From Sphingobium nicotianae (lineage in GTDB: Bacteria; Pseudomonadota; Alphaproteobacteria; Sphingomonadales; Sphingomonadaceae), in assembly GCF_018603885.1 (NCBI RefSeq), contig NZ_JAHGAW010000004.1, forward strand, positions 62,001 to 126,000: a stretch of DNA of 64,000 bases, read 5' to 3'. Below are positions 48,128 to 58,924 of this stretch, in pieces; the first letter of the stretch is position 1, and every line of letters begins with the position of its first letter. The notes beneath the pieces are model-generated. The model was given only the letters and a program-made list of their open reading frames with translations, was not told the DNA's origin and ran no database searches. The translations under genes were made by a program, and so were the position numbers.

Positions 48128-48391
48128 ATGCCCAAGCGCGTGCTGACGGGAACGGTGGTTTCCGACAAGGGTGACAAAACGGTCGTCGTGCTGGTGGAGC
48201 GTAAGGTGAAGCACCCGCTCTACGGCAAGATCATCCGCCGCTCGAAGAAGTACCACGCCCACGACGATGCCAACCAGTATCATGAGGGCGAGACGGTTCG
48301 CATCGAGGAGACCGCTCCGATCTCCAAGCTGAAAACCTGGAAGGTGATCGAGCGTGTCGACACGCACAAGTCGCCCGAAGTGGCGCATTGA
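48128..48391 (+). CDS. rpsQ: 30S ribosomal protein S17
   Basis: 87 residues. [21 protein letters not shown] and [21 protein letters not shown] are diagnostic OB-fold segments. Early assembly protein of the 30S body. 15 nt after rpmC. Confidence 0.98.
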   Translation: MPKRVLTGTVVSDKGDKTVVVLVERKVKHPLYGKIIRRSKKYHAHDDANQYHEGETVRIEETAPISKLKTWKVIERVDTHKSPEVAH

Positions 48392-48462
48392 GCGGACCCT
48401 ATTAAAGTTTAACGGAACCACCGGGGCATCCCGGCAGGCCAATTGAGAAGGAACCGGATCCA

Positions 48463-48831
48463 ATGATCCAGATGCAATCCAATCTTGAGGTCGCTGACAA
48501 CAGCGGCGCCAAGCGCGTCCAGTGCATCAAGGTGCTCGGTGGCTCGAAGCGCCGTTTCGCGAGCGTCGGCGACATCATCGTCGTCTCCGTGAAGGACGCT
48601 GCGCCCCGTGGCCGCGTCAAGAAGGGCGACGTGCACCGCGCCGTGATCGTGCGCACCGCGAAGGACGTCCGTCGTGCCGACGGCAGCGTCATCCGCTTCG
48701 ACACGAACGCGGCCGTGCTGGTGAACAAGAATGCGGAGCCGATCGGCACGCGCATTTTTGGCCCGGTGGTTCGCGAGCTGCGTGCGAAGAACTTCATGAA
48801 GATCATCTCGCTCGCACCGGAGGTGCTGTGA
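48463..48831 (+). CDS. rplN: 50S ribosomal protein L14
   Basis: 122 residues. [22 protein letters not shown] start and [23 protein letters not shown] end. It forms an intersubunit bridge. The stop TGA overlaps the rplX ATG by 1 nt. Confidence 0.98.
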   Translation: MIQMQSNLEVADNSGAKRVQCIKVLGGSKRRFASVGDIIVVSVKDAAPRGRVKKGDVHRAVIVRTAKDVRRADGSVIRFDTNAAVLVNKNAEPIGTRIFGPVVRELRAKNFMKIISLAPEVL

Positions 48832-49140
48832 TGAGCGCTGCACGTATCAAGAAGGGTGACAACGTCGTCGTTCTGGCTGGCAAGGACAAGGGCCGCACCG
48901 GCACCGTCCTGCAGGTCATGCCGAAGGATGACAAGGTGCTGGTCGAGGGCCTCAACATCCACGCGCGTCACCGCAAACCCGACCAGGCGAACCCGCAGGG
49001 CGGCATCGACCGCAAGCCGGCGCCGCTGCACATTTCAAACGTCGCGATTGCCGGCAAGGACGGCAAGGCCACGCGCGTCCGCTTCGAGGAGCGTGATGGC
49101 AAGAAGGTCCGTGTCGCGGTGAAGACCGGGGAGGTCATCA

Positions 49141-49148
<8 letters not shown>
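48831..49148 (+). CDS. rplX: 50S ribosomal protein L24
   Basis: 105 residues from ATG 48831. KOW motif [23 protein letters not shown] at residues 7-30. Assembly initiator of the 50S subunit. Overlaps rplE by 8 nt. Confidence 0.97.
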
Positions 49149-49716
<568 letters not shown>

Positions 49717-49757
49717 GCGTGGCCGGATCTAGAATCTAAGGAAGAGAGCTTAAGTCC

Positions 49758-50063
49758 ATGGCGAAACTGAGTTCGATCAACAAGAATGAGCGTCGCAAGA
49801 AGCTGGTGAAGAAATATGCCGGCAAATATGCGAAGCTCAAGGCGATCGCGGGCGACACATCGCTCGACGATGGCGAGCGCCTGATGGCCCGCCTGCAGAT
49901 GGCCGAGATCCCCCGCAACGGCAATCCGACCCGGATTCGCAACCGTTGCGAACTGACCGGCCGCCCGCGCGCATATTACCGCAAGTTCCGACTGTGCCGC
50001 ATTCAGCTGCGCGATCTGGCCAACAAGGGTCTGATCCCCGGCGTCACCAAGTCGAGCTGGTAA
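49758..50063 (+). CDS. rpsN: 30S ribosomal protein S14, zinc-free long form
   Basis: 101 residues. [25 protein letters not shown] start, [28 protein letters not shown] end. The zinc-binding Cys pairs of the short form are absent, as expected for the long form. Confidence 0.98.
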   Translation: MAKLSSINKNERRKKLVKKYAGKYAKLKAIAGDTSLDDGERLMARLQMAEIPRNGNPTRIRNRCELTGRPRAYYRKFRLCRIQLRDLANKGLIPGVTKSSW

Positions 50064-50075
50064 GGATAGACAGAG

Positions 50076-50471
50076 ATGGCATTGACCGATCCCCTGGGTG
50101 ATCTGCTCACCCGCATCCGCAACGGCCAGCGGGCGCGCAAGGATAGCGTGGTTTCCCCCGCATCCAAGCTGCGCGCGCGTGTGCTCGACGTGCTCCAGCG
50201 CGAGGGCTATATCCGCGGTTATTCCGAAGAGGACGTCGCCGGCCACAACGGCCTGCGCATCGAACTCAAATATTTCGAGGGCGAGCCTGCGATCAAGCAT
50301 GTCGCGCGCGTCTCGAAGCCTGGCCGCCGCGTCTATTCGGGCTCCAAGGAGCTGCCGATCGTGCGCAACGGCCTGGGCATCACCATCGTCTCGACGCCTC
50401 GGGGCGTGCTTTCGGACACCGAAGCGCGCGCTCAGAACGTTGGCGGCGAAGTGCTGGCGGAGGTATTCTGA
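50076..50471 (+). CDS. rpsH: 30S ribosomal protein S8
   Basis: 131 residues. [22 protein letters not shown] start and [20 protein letters not shown]. In enterobacteria S8 represses the spc operon by binding mRNA at rplE. The stop overlaps rplF by 1 nt. Confidence 0.98.
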   Translation: MALTDPLGDLLTRIRNGQRARKDSVVSPASKLRARVLDVLQREGYIRGYSEEDVAGHNGLRIELKYFEGEPAIKHVARVSKPGRRVYSGSKELPIVRNGLGITIVSTPRGVLSDTEARAQNVGGEVLAEVF

Positions 50472-51004
50472 TGAGCCGCATCGGTAAAAGGCCGGTCGCC
50501 ATTCCTTCGGGCGTGACCGCGACCATCGAAGGTAGCCAGCTGTCGGTCAAGGGTCCCAAGGGCACGCTGACCCTGCAGATGCGCGACGAGATCAGCTATG
50601 TGGTCGAGGAGGGCGCCATCGTGGTGAAACCCGCCAATGCCACTAAGGCCGCTCGCGCATTCTGGGGCATGCAGCGCACGCTCGTGGAAAACCTGGTCAC
50701 TGGCGTGACGCAGGGCTTCTCCAAGAAGCTGCTGATCACTGGCGTGGGCTACCGCGCCAACTCGCAGGGCAAGACCCTCAAGCTGCAGCTCGGCTACAGT
50801 CATGATGTCGATTACGCGGTGCCCGAGGGCATTGAGATCAAGACCCCGGACAACACCACGGTCGAGATCAGCGGCATGGACAAGCAGAAGGTCGGCCAGG
50901 TGGCCGCAGAGATCCGCCGCTGGCGCAAGCCGGAGCCCTACAAGGGCAAGGGCATCAAATATGACGGCGAGTTTATCTTCCGCAAAGAAGGCAAGAAGAA
51001 GTAA
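50471..51004 (+). CDS. rplF: 50S ribosomal protein L6
   Basis: 177 residues. [21 protein letters not shown] start; C-terminal [21 protein letters not shown]. Located near the factor-binding site of the 50S subunit. 3 nt before rplR. Confidence 0.98.
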   Translation: MSRIGKRPVAIPSGVTATIEGSQLSVKGPKGTLTLQMRDEISYVVEEGAIVVKPANATKAARAFWGMQRTLVENLVTGVTQGFSKKLLITGVGYRANSQGKTLKLQLGYSHDVDYAVPEGIEIKTPDNTTVEISGMDKQKVGQVAAEIRRWRKPEPYKGKGIKYDGEFIFRKEGKKK

Positions 51005-51007
51005 GCC

Positions 51008-51361
51008 ATGGCGAAACTCTCTCTCTTCGACCGGCGTACGCGCCGCGTCCGCACCGCGCTCAAGGCTCGCGCCGGCGGCAAGCCCCGCCTCAGCGTCCAT
51101 CGCTCGGGCCGGCATATCTATGCCCAGATCATCGACGACGCAGCGGGCAAGACCCTCGCTGCCGCGTCGACCCTGGACAAGGACGTGCGCGGCAAGACCG
51201 GCGCGACGGCCGATGCGGCTGCTGATGTCGGCAAGCGCGTCGCGGCTGCCGCCACCAAGGCCGGCGTCACCAAGGTCGTGTTCGACCGCGGAGGCTTCCT
51301 TTTTCATGGCCGCGTGAAGGCGCTGGCCGACGCCGCCCGTGAGGGCGGACTGGAGTTCTGA
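51008..51361 (+). CDS. rplR: 50S ribosomal protein L18
   Basis: 117 residues. [20 protein letters not shown] and [28 protein letters not shown] are diagnostic. Binds 5S rRNA. 2 nt before rpsE. Confidence 0.98.
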   Translation: MAKLSLFDRRTRRVRTALKARAGGKPRLSVHRSGRHIYAQIIDDAAGKTLAAASTLDKDVRGKTGATADAAADVGKRVAAAATKAGVTKVVFDRGGFLFHGRVKALADAAREGGLEF

Positions 51362-51363
51362 TC

Positions 51364-52092
51364 ATGGCAGACGAAACCGAGATTGAGACCGGCACGGTGG
51401 CCGTCGAGGCGGAAGCGCCTGCAGCAACCGAGGCGCCCAGCGGCCGGGGCCGTGGCAATCGCGGCGGTCGCAACGACCGCGGCGGCGGTGATCGTGGCGG
51501 CCGCGGTGGTCGTCGTGATGACCGTCGTGGCGGCCGTGGCAACGACGATGATGGTGGCGAGGAGTTCATCGAGAAGCTCGTCCACATCAATCGCGTCTCC
51601 AAGACGGTGAAGGGCGGCAAGCGCTTCGGCTTCGCGGCGCTCGTCGTCGTGGGCGACGGCAAGGGCCGTGCCGGCTTCGGCCATGGCAAGGCGCGCGAAG
51701 TTCCCGAGGCGATCAGCAAAGCGACCGCCGCCGCCAAGAAGGCGATGGTTCGCGTTCCGCTCAAGGAAGGCCGCACGCTGCATCATGATGGCCTTGGCCA
51801 TTTCGGTGCCGGCAAGGTGACGGTCCGCACGGCACCGCAGGGCACCGGCATCATCGCGGGCGGCCCGATGCGCGCCGTCTTCGAGAGCCTGGGCGTTGCC
51901 GACGTGGTGACCAAGTCCAACGGCACGTCCAACCCCTACAACATGATCCGGGCGACCTTCGCGGCGCTCACCGAGCAGACCAGCCCCAAGTCGGTCGCGC
52001 AGCGTCGCGGCAAGAAGGTTGCCGATCTGCTTCGTCGCGGTGGTGCCTCGGCAGAGCTCGCTGCGGCTGATGCCGAAGCGATTGCGGAGTAA
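51364..52092 (+). CDS. rpsE: 30S ribosomal protein S5 with Arg/Gly-rich N-terminal extension
   Basis: 242 residues, about 75 longer than in E. coli (167). The canonical fold starts near residue 60 ([19 protein letters not shown]) and includes [19 protein letters not shown]. Residues 1-60 are acidic and alanine-rich, then dense in Gly/Arg/Asp ([17 protein letters not shown]). S5 acts in decoding accuracy and helicase function at the mRNA entry. The extension may contact RNA. Confidence 0.97.
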   Translation: MADETEIETGTVAVEAEAPAATEAPSGRGRGNRGGRNDRGGGDRGGRGGRRDDRRGGRGNDDDGGEEFIEKLVHINRVSKTVKGGKRFGFAALVVVGDGKGRAGFGHGKAREVPEAISKATAAAKKAMVRVPLKEGRTLHHDGLGHFGAGKVTVRTAPQGTGIIAGGPMRAVFESLGVADVVTKSNGTSNPYNMIRATFAALTEQTSPKSVAQRRGKKVADLLRRGGASAELAAADAEAIAE

Positions 52093-52097
52093 GCGAT

Positions 52098-52274
52098 ATG
52101 GCCAAGATCAAGATCAAGCAGATCGGATCGCCGATCCGCCGTCCCGCCAAGCAGGAGCAGATCCTGATTGGCCTCGGGCTGGGCAAGATGCATCGCGTGG
52201 TTGAGCTGGAAGACACGGCGGAAGTCCGCGGTGCGATCCGCAAGCTTCCCCACATGGTGGCCATCGTAGAATAA
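52098..52274 (+). CDS. rpmD: 50S ribosomal protein L30
   Basis: 58 residues: [19 protein letters not shown] start, then [16 protein letters not shown] and a [11 protein letters not shown] end. ATG 52098 lies 5 nt after the rpsE stop. A short hairpin (ctctcgc...gcgagag, around 52283-52303) follows before rplO. Confidence 0.96.
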   Translation: MAKIKIKQIGSPIRRPAKQEQILIGLGLGKMHRVVELEDTAEVRGAIRKLPHMVAIVE

Positions 52275-52356
52275 GTGATTTTCCTCTCGCTCTCGGGCGA
52301 GAGGATTAGCGCGAACAGCGCCGGATTTCCCGGCCAGCGAAAGCGAGTGCAACGAC

Positions 52357-52881
52357 ATGAAACTGAACGAAATCAAGGATAATGATGGCGCCCGCAAGGG
52401 CCGGATGCGCGTTGGACGCGGCATCGGTTCGGGCAAGGGCAAGACCGCCGGTCGTGGCCAGAAGGGCGCCAAGGCGCGCTCGGGTGTAGCGATCAATGGC
52501 TTCGAGGGTGGCCAGATGCCGCTCCACATGCGCCTGCCGAAGCGCGGCTTCAACAATATCTTCGCCAAGGATTATGCGGTCGTGAACCTCGGCATGATCC
52601 AGAAGGCGATCGACGCCGGCAAGCTGGATGCCAAGGCGACTGTCGATCAGGCGGCGCTCCGTGCGGCCGGCATCTCGCGCGGCGGCGAGGACGGCGTGCG
52701 CCTGCTCGCCAAGGGCGAGATCACCGCGAAGGTCAGCTTCACGGTGGCTGGCGCATCCAAGTCGGCGATCGAAGCGATCGAGAAGGCCGGCGGTAAGGTC
52801 GAGCTGATCGAGGCGCGCGATCCCGCAGCGCTGGCTCAGGCCAAGAAGGGCACCGCGCAAGCGGCCCAGAAGAAGGCCTGA
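52357..52881 (+). CDS. rplO: 50S ribosomal protein L15
   Basis: 174 residues. [37 protein letters not shown] start (quoted in part by position: residues 1-37) is diagnostic, as is [17 protein letters not shown]. Late assembly protein. A 223-nt gap with a perfect 14-bp hairpin separates it from secY. Confidence 0.97.
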   Translation: MKLNEIKDNDGARKGRMRVGRGIGSGKGKTAGRGQKGAKARSGVAINGFEGGQMPLHMRLPKRGFNNIFAKDYAVVNLGMIQKAIDAGKLDAKATVDQAALRAAGISRGGEDGVRLLAKGEITAKVSFTVAGASKSAIEAIEKAGGKVELIEARDPAALAQAKKGTAQAAQKKA

Positions 52882-52902
52882 TTTTTTGCAAATCGGTTGA
52901 AA

Positions 52903-52942
52903 GCATGACCCCGCTGTCCGATATGGGCCAGCGGGGTCATGC
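52903..52942 (+). promoter_or_regulatory. Strong hairpin between rplO and secY
   Basis: gcatgaccccgctg (52903-52916) and cagcggggtcatgc (52929-52942) are perfect complements with a 12-nt loop. No T-run follows, so this is not a classical terminator. It may be an mRNA processing, stability or attenuation element that sets SecY level below ribosomal protein level. Confidence 0.5.
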
Positions 52943-53104
52943 ATATCTAGCGGGGGGAGTCATCGATTTCGCTCGCTGGCGTGTGAGTCAGGGGCCGATA
53001 TGCGTCCGCGTTCGACAGGACGAGAGGTGGGCGCTATGGGATGACCCGGGTGAGTTTAGGCCGCGCGCAGTATCGCCGCGCAGTTGTGAAGGTTTAAGAC
53101 GATC

Positions 53105-54472
53105 ATGGCATCACGCGCCGACCAAGTGGCAGCCAATCTGAGCCTCGCCAATTTCGGCCAGGCAACCGAGCTCAAGAAGCGGCTGTGGTTCACCATAGGC
53201 GCGCTGATCGTGTTCCGCTTCCTTAGCTTCGTGCCGCTGCCGGGCGTCGACCCGACCGTGCTGGCGCAGCTCTATCGTCAGACGCAGGGCGGCATTCTCG
53301 ACATCTTTAATACTTTCTCCGGCGGCTCGCTGCAGCGTATGAGCCTCATCGCGCTCGGCATCATGCCCTACATCACGGCGTCGATCGTGGTGCAACTTGG
53401 CTCCTCATTGTCACCGCAACTGGCTGCGCTGAAGAAGGAAGGCGAAGCGGGGCGCAAGAAGCTCAACCAATATACCCGCTTCGGCACCGTCGCGCTGACC
53501 GCGATCCAGGGGTATTTCATCGCCACCGGCCTCGAGAATTACGGCGCCCAGTCGGGCCTCCAGGCCGTGGTCGACCCGGGCATGCTGTTCCGCATGACGG
53601 CGGTCATTTCATTGATCGGCGGCACCATGTTCCTGATGTGGCTGGGCGAGCAGATCACCAGCCGGGGCATCGGCAACGGCGCCTCGCTGATCATCATGGC
53701 GGGCATCGTCGCCCAGCTTCCGGTGACGCTTGCCAATCTGTTCGAATCCGGGCGGACCGGCTCGATCTCGGGCCTGATCATCGTCGGCATCGTCGTCATC
53801 GGCCTCGGCCTCATCGCCGGAATCTGCTTCATGGAACGCGGCCAGCGCCGCGTGCTGATCCAGTATCCCAAGCGTCAGACCAAGCAGGGCATCATGCAGG
53901 CGGACCGCAGCCATCTGCCGCTCAAGATCAACACCGCGGGCGTGATTCCGCCGATCTTCGCGTCCTCGCTGCTGCTGCTGCCGCTGACCATCACCCAGTT
54001 CGCGGGTGCCAACACCGCGCCGGAAGGCTCTTTCTGGGGCGACACTGTGCTCGTCATCAACCAGTATCTCACCCACGGCCAGCCGCTCTACATGGCGCTC
54101 TATGGCCTGGGCATCATCTTCTTCTGCTTCTTCTACACGGCGGTCGTGTTCAATCCGGAGGAGACGGCGGAGAATCTGAAGCGGAACGGTGGCTTCATTC
54201 CCGGCATCCGGCCCGGCAAGAATACCGAGAATTATCTCGATTATGTGCTGACCCGCATCACTGTGGTCGGCGCGGCCTATCTGGCGGTGATCTGCCTCAT
54301 TCCGGAATATCTGATCGCGCGCGCGGGCATCCCCTTCTATCTGGGCGGGACAAGCCTGCTCATCGTGGTCAACGTGACAGTCGATACTGTGACCCAGATT
54401 CAGAGCCACCTCATTGCGCATCAATATCGCGATCTCATCAAGAAGGCGCGGTTGAAGGGCAAGCTCCGCTAG
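53105..54472 (+). CDS. secY: SecY, protein translocase channel subunit
   Basis: 455 residues with ten membrane helices. GVDPTVLAQLYRQTQGGILDIFNTFSGGSLQRMSLIALGIMPYI is the TM1-TM2 plug region (residues ~40-85), and EQITSRGIGNGASLIIMAGI is the signature near TM4-5. The channel exports unfolded proteins across, and inserts others into, the inner membrane. Confidence 0.98.
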   Translation: MASRADQVAANLSLANFGQATELKKRLWFTIGALIVFRFLSFVPLPGVDPTVLAQLYRQTQGGILDIFNTFSGGSLQRMSLIALGIMPYITASIVVQLGSSLSPQLAALKKEGEAGRKKLNQYTRFGTVALTAIQGYFIATGLENYGAQSGLQAVVDPGMLFRMTAVISLIGGTMFLMWLGEQITSRGIGNGASLIIMAGIVAQLPVTLANLFESGRTGSISGLIIVGIVVIGLGLIAGICFMERGQRRVLIQYPKRQTKQGIMQADRSHLPLKINTAGVIPPIFASSLLLLPLTITQFAGANTAPEGSFWGDTVLVINQYLTHGQPLYMALYGLGIIFFCFFYTAVVFNPEETAENLKRNGGFIPGIRPGKNTENYLDYVLTRITVVGAAYLAVICLIPEYLIARAGIPFYLGGTSLLIVVNVTVDTVTQIQSHLIAHQYRDLIKKARLKGKLR

Positions 54473-54537
54473 GGCACAAGGACAGGCTCGACCGAGCGGC
54501 GCAGCGCCGCCGGCGCCATAACATTCGGGGGAGTGAC

Positions 54538-55191
54538 ATGAACATCATCCTGCTGGGACCGCCCGGCGCCGGCAAAGGGACGCAGGCGCAGAGTCTCGTT
54601 GCGGAGCGCAGCATGGTCCAGCTCTCCACCGGAGACATGCTGCGCGCCGCCGTGAAGGCCGGCACGCCGATCGGCCTCAAGGCCAAGGCCGTGATGGAAG
54701 CGGGCGAGCTTGTATCGGACGAGATCGTCTCGGGCATCATCGGCGAAGCACTGGACCAGCTGGCGCCCGAAACCGGCGTCATCTTCGACGGCTACCCGCG
54801 CACCGCACCGCAGGCCGAGAGTCTGGACGCACTGCTCGCCGCGCGTGGCCGCGTGCTCGATCATGTCATCGAACTGGAAGTCGATGAGGACGCGCTTGTC
54901 GACCGCATCACCGGTCGTTACACCTGCGCAACCTGCGGCGAGGGCTATCACGATCGCTACAAGCTGCCCAAGGTCGCGGGCGTCTGCGACAAGTGCGGCG
55001 GGACCGAGTTCAAGCGGCGCCCTGACGACAATGAGGAAACAGTGCGCACTCGCATGGCAGAATATCGTGCCAAGACCGCGCCGATCCTGCCGATCTACGA
55101 TGCACGCGGGATCGTGAACAGGGTCGACGGCATGGCCGACATCGCGGATGTGGCGGCAGCGATCGCGAAGATCCTCGATAGCAGGACCTGA
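54538..55191 (+). CDS. adk: Adenylate kinase, zinc-lid type
   Basis: 217 residues from ATG 54538. P-loop GPPGAGKGTQA; FDGYPRT and RRPDDNEETVRTRM are family motifs. The LID domain holds a CATC...CDKC zinc site, the long form. It interconverts ATP, AMP and ADP. secY-adk is the usual end of the spc cluster; here the polysaccharide cassette follows instead of rpsM. Confidence 0.98.
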   Translation: MNIILLGPPGAGKGTQAQSLVAERSMVQLSTGDMLRAAVKAGTPIGLKAKAVMEAGELVSDEIVSGIIGEALDQLAPETGVIFDGYPRTAPQAESLDALLAARGRVLDHVIELEVDEDALVDRITGRYTCATCGEGYHDRYKLPKVAGVCDKCGGTEFKRRPDDNEETVRTRMAEYRAKTAPILPIYDARGIVNRVDGMADIADVAAAIAKILDSRT

Positions 55192-55213
55192 GCGACGCGC
55201 GGCGCGGCGAACG

Positions 55214-56389
55214 TCAGTCGGCGATGACGCCCGCAGCCTGCAGCACGCGCGCCACCCGACCGACGAACCAGCCGGGCGTCAGGCTCTCGAGCAACGCATC
55301 GCGCGCGTTCTGGACGATGCGTAGGCGCGCCTCGTCATCCGTTGCATAGCGGCGGCAGGCATCGGCCAGATCGGAAAAGTCCCACGCGCATGGCACATAG
55401 GTTTCACCGGGCACGAAGAGATTGGGCGCGGTTTCGATATGGCTCATGTCCGGCTTCACCACGAGGCAGCCGCATAGCACCGCCTCGAAATCCCGCCAGC
55501 AGAGCTCGCCATAGCCGAACGGGCTGACGCAAATCTTGCTGGAGAGCATCTCGCGATAATATTCGTCTTGGTCGACGCGAGCGGTCGGCACGGTCACGTT
55601 GAGCTCGCCTTCGAGCGCGGAAAGCTGGCGCGCGACTGGCTCGCGGAAAGCGTATATCCAGCTGTCGGGCGCCGCGGTCGCGCGGCCGCACACGTCGACG
55701 GGGCGATTGTCCAGATCCACGTCCGTCATGCGCTTTGCGAGATCGGCGATCTTGTCGTCGAGGCCGATATTCCAGCCGACCATGACACGCTCCGCCAGTG
55801 CCGGATCGATGGCGGGCGAGGTGGGTATCTCGTTGCCCGAAAAGTCGAAGCCCTGGGAGCGGGCGATGTAATCGGTGAGATTGCTCTTGCCGATGCGCGT
55901 GACGCCATAATCGGCGCGATCGGCATAGGCATGCTTCTTCACATAGAGATCGCTCGCCGCGAGGACGCCCGGCCACTGGATGCTGCTGTCGTCGTCGCCA
56001 TCGAAATAGATGAGCGGAACCCCAGCGCCGGCAAGCCGGTCGTGCAGTTGCCGGGTAATCGCCACCGCCTCGTCGGCAGGCGTACGGAACCCCAGCTTCA
56101 GGCCGATTGCCGCAAAGCCAGCCAAGTCGCCCGGGCTCATCGCCAGTGCCGCCTCGATCGAAGCCGGTCGCGTGACCAGGCCCAGCGCCTTGCGCAGCGC
56201 GGCGGCGTGGCGCTCGAAGGGCGCGAACTGCTGCTCGCTGGTCATCACCCTGTCGTCGCTGACGAGGAGCAGGTGGATGGGGCGCGGATTCTGCCTGAAT
56301 TGCCAGCCGACCGTCGCGGAGAGCGCGGACTGGCGATAGGCATATTGCCGCGCGAGCCGCTTGGCGACGGGCTTCAGTGCCGTCTTCAT
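55214..56389 (-). CDS. Glycosyltransferase (GT1/exostosin-like C-terminus)
   Basis: 391 residues. The C-terminal donor-binding region SSKICVSPFGYGELCWRDFEAVLCGCLVVKPDMSHIE is typical of retaining GT-B enzymes (quoted by position: residues ~283-319). The N-terminal half is less conserved, with IYFDGDDDSSIQWPG. The donor could be UDP-galactofuranose, since glf is directly upstream with a 4-nt overlap, but this is inference. It is convergent with adk, inside the ribosomal cluster. Confidence 0.75.
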   Translation of the reverse strand: MKTALKPVAKRLARQYAYRQSALSATVGWQFRQNPRPIHLLLVSDDRVMTSEQQFAPFERHAAALRKALGLVTRPASIEAALAMSPGDLAGFAAIGLKLGFRTPADEAVAITRQLHDRLAGAGVPLIYFDGDDDSSIQWPGVLAASDLYVKKHAYADRADYGVTRIGKSNLTDYIARSQGFDFSGNEIPTSPAIDPALAERVMVGWNIGLDDKIADLAKRMTDVDLDNRPVDVCGRATAAPDSWIYAFREPVARQLSALEGELNVTVPTARVDQDEYYREMLSSKICVSPFGYGELCWRDFEAVLCGCLVVKPDMSHIETAPNLFVPGETYVPCAWDFSDLADACRRYATDDEARLRIVQNARDALLESLTPGWFVGRVARVLQAAGVIAD

Positions 56390-57534
56390 GCCTCTTTGGT
56401 CTCGACGAAGGCGCGGCGGAAGGTCGCCAGTGCCTGCCCGACCACCTGGTCCATGTTATAATAGCGATAGGTTGCGAGCCGGCCGACGAAGAGGACATTC
56501 TCCTCCGCGTTGGCGAGCTTGTCATACTCGCGGAACAGCTCCTGGTTCTCCGGTCGCGGGATCGGATAATAGGGATCGCCCTCGGCCGAGGGATATTCGT
56601 AGGTGATGCTGGTCGTGGGCGCGACCTGGCCGGTGAGGTGCTTATATTCGGTGATACGCGTGTAGGGCACGGCCTCATTCGGATAGTTCACCACACCGAC
56701 GGGCTGGAACTGCTCCTGATCCACCATCTCGTGGCGGAACTGCAGCGAGCGATAGGGCAGCTTGCCGAGACGGAAATCGAAATATTCATCGACCGGGCCG
56801 GTGAAGACCATGCGGTCATAGTCGATCTTGCCGACCACATCCTTGTAGTCGGTGTCGAGCAGGATGCAGATGCGCGGATGATCGAGCATCTTCTCGAACA
56901 TGGCAGTGTAGCCGTTGGCGGGCATCTGCTGGAACTTATCGCCGAAATAGCGGTCGTCCGTGTCGACACGGGTCGGCACGCGCGCCGTTACCGAGCGATC
57001 GAGCTCCGACGGGTCCAGGCCCCATTGCTTGCGGGTATAGCCGCGGAAGAACATCTCGTAGAGATGTTGCCCGACCTTCGAGACGACGACATCCTCCGAG
57101 GTACGGATCTCGTCGCGCGGCTCCGCCATGCCGGCCAGGAATTCCTCGGCCTCTTCGTCGGTCGACAGGCTCTTGCCGAAGATCATGTTGAGAGTCGTGC
57201 GATTGATCGGCATCGGCACCTGCTTCTCCTCGACCTGGGCGAGGACGCGGTGCTCATAGGGGCGCCAATCGGTGAAGCGGGAGAGATAGGCGAAGACGTC
57301 TTCGCTGTTGGTGTGGAAAATGTGCGGGCCGTAGCGATGGATGAGAATGCCCGAAGCGTCCTCATGATCGAAGGCATTGCCCGCGACATGCTCGCGCCGG
57401 TCGATCACCAGCACATTGAGCCCGGCCTCCTCCGCCATGCGCTCGGCCATGACCGAACCGGCGAAACCCGCGCCCACCACCAGCACGTCGTAGCGCTGCT
57501 GCGACGCGTCCTCGATCGTCTTCAGAATTCGCAA
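56386..57534 (-). CDS. glf: UDP-galactopyranose mutase
   Basis: 382 residues from TTG 57534; GGGAG lies 6 nt upstream, and no in-frame ATG fits better. FAD motif VVGAGFAGSVMAERMAEEAG and NAFDHEDASGILIHRYGPHIFHTN are strong Glf signatures. It converts UDP-galactopyranose to UDP-galactofuranose, a surface-glycan precursor. Coupled to the downstream glycosyltransferase by ATGA overlap. Confidence 0.95.
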   Translation of the reverse strand: MRILKTIEDASQQRYDVLVVGAGFAGSVMAERMAEEAGLNVLVIDRREHVAGNAFDHEDASGILIHRYGPHIFHTNSEDVFAYLSRFTDWRPYEHRVLAQVEEKQVPMPINRTTLNMIFGKSLSTDEEAEEFLAGMAEPRDEIRTSEDVVVSKVGQHLYEMFFRGYTRKQWGLDPSELDRSVTARVPTRVDTDDRYFGDKFQQMPANGYTAMFEKMLDHPRICILLDTDYKDVVGKIDYDRMVFTGPVDEYFDFRLGKLPYRSLQFRHEMVDQEQFQPVGVVNYPNEAVPYTRITEYKHLTGQVAPTTSITYEYPSAEGDPYYPIPRPENQELFREYDKLANAEENVLFVGRLATYRYYNMDQVVGQALATFRRAFVETKEA

Positions 57535-57819
57535 TGCTGTCTCCCACAGGCATAAACAGTCGAAGCTGGGCGAGCCGAGCCTTACCTGGCGGAGCCTTAC
57601 ACTTGGGGCGTTACCAGGTCCATAACGCTTACTTTTCCAGCGGCCCAGTCATCGAGAAAATCCCGTCAGTCGTCGCCTTTTTCTTTCCGCAGTCTCATCG
57701 GAAGCGGTCTCTCGCATGACAATTGCCTGCCGTCGGGCCCTTTGATAGGGCACCGGCTGCCTTCATCTCACGACGACGCTCCGCGCTACCCTGTTTATTG
57801 TTCCTTATTGGCTGGCCTC

Positions 57820-58884
57820 ATGGAATTTTTCCTTTCCCGATTGATGAACAGGATCCGGCCAGTCTCGTTCGCGTCGGCGGCGACATCCGTGCGGGAGATT
57901 GCGCCGGAAGTGCCGTCGGTTGGCAAGCGCGCTATTTTTCTTCCCGGGGAGTTCGAAGCCGTGCTCGGCTATCCTGAGGATGGCGATGCTCAGCTTGAAT
58001 GGACGCGCATCAGCGGAGGTTCACATTTGCACAGAGCGACGGTCGAATACATGTTCGAGCCTGCGCACATTAAGAATATCACCCTGAAAGCAGGGCGCTA
58101 TGTCGGGCGTTTTCCTTCCGTGCTTCCTGCGGCCCGATCTCATTTTGGCGAGGCTGATCCGATCCACTTCCGAGACGCTTTCCTCTCGACCAGCGGACTT
58201 TCGGGCCAGCAGTTCGGCCATTGGGTCCGGGATAGCCTCGTCAGCGAGCTCCATGGCCGCTCGCTCGGCCTGCCGTCGGTCGGGGTGGCGCGGAAGCTCT
58301 GGCCGCACGAACCGGCCTTTCGCGAGATGAGCGGCCTTGCCTGCCGCTATCTCTGGGAAGCGCGGTTCGACAGGCTGATCCTTCTGCATGACATGGGGCA
58401 TAATCATTATTGGGAACGTCGTTTCATGGAATTGCGGCAGACGTTGCGAGACAGGGCGGCGTTTATGCCGGGGCAATCAGCGGGGTCGCACATCTATCTT
58501 TCGCGCGGTGCCGGTGCGCGCCCGCGCGATCCGGCCAATCTCGCGCTGATCCAAGCCATGCTGGAGGATCTAGGGTTCCGCACGGTGGTTCCGTCCTCGC
58601 TTTCCGCTCAGGAGATCGCTGTCGCGGTGCGGGATGCGGAAATGGTGGTGAGCGCAGAGGGATCCCACCTGAACCATCTCCACTTCTTTGCGCCCGATGC
58701 GCTGAAGCTGCTCGTCCTGCAGGATCCCCACCGCTTCTATGCCTATCACAAGGGATTGGTGGATTTTTATGATGGGACGTTTGGATTCATTGTCGGACGC
58801 CCCGAACCGGACACGCCGGATCGCTTCAGGATTGATCTTGAAAATCTGAAGAGGACAATCCATTTACTCGACGGCGCATCGTAG
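57820..58884 (+). CDS. Glycosyltransferase family 61 / DUF563-like protein
   Basis: 354 residues from ATG 57820 (MEFFLSRLMNRIRP). A conserved C-terminal core reads IYLSRGAGARPRD, then AEMVVSAEGSHLNHLHFF, the GT61 pattern with an acceptor-side Gly-Ser-His. No signal peptide is seen. It is divergent from glf and of somewhat lower GC, suggesting acquisition together with the surface-glycan genes. Sugar and acceptor unknown. Confidence 0.75.
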   Translation: MEFFLSRLMNRIRPVSFASAATSVREIAPEVPSVGKRAIFLPGEFEAVLGYPEDGDAQLEWTRISGGSHLHRATVEYMFEPAHIKNITLKAGRYVGRFPSVLPAARSHFGEADPIHFRDAFLSTSGLSGQQFGHWVRDSLVSELHGRSLGLPSVGVARKLWPHEPAFREMSGLACRYLWEARFDRLILLHDMGHNHYWERRFMELRQTLRDRAAFMPGQSAGSHIYLSRGAGARPRDPANLALIQAMLEDLGFRTVVPSSLSAQEIAVAVRDAEMVVSAEGSHLNHLHFFAPDALKLLVLQDPHRFYAYHKGLVDFYDGTFGFIVGRPEPDTPDRFRIDLENLKRTIHLLDGAS

Positions 58885-58924
58885 AAGCGATGCGAATAGC
58901 GCGCAAAAGCGGCTTCTCTTGCAG

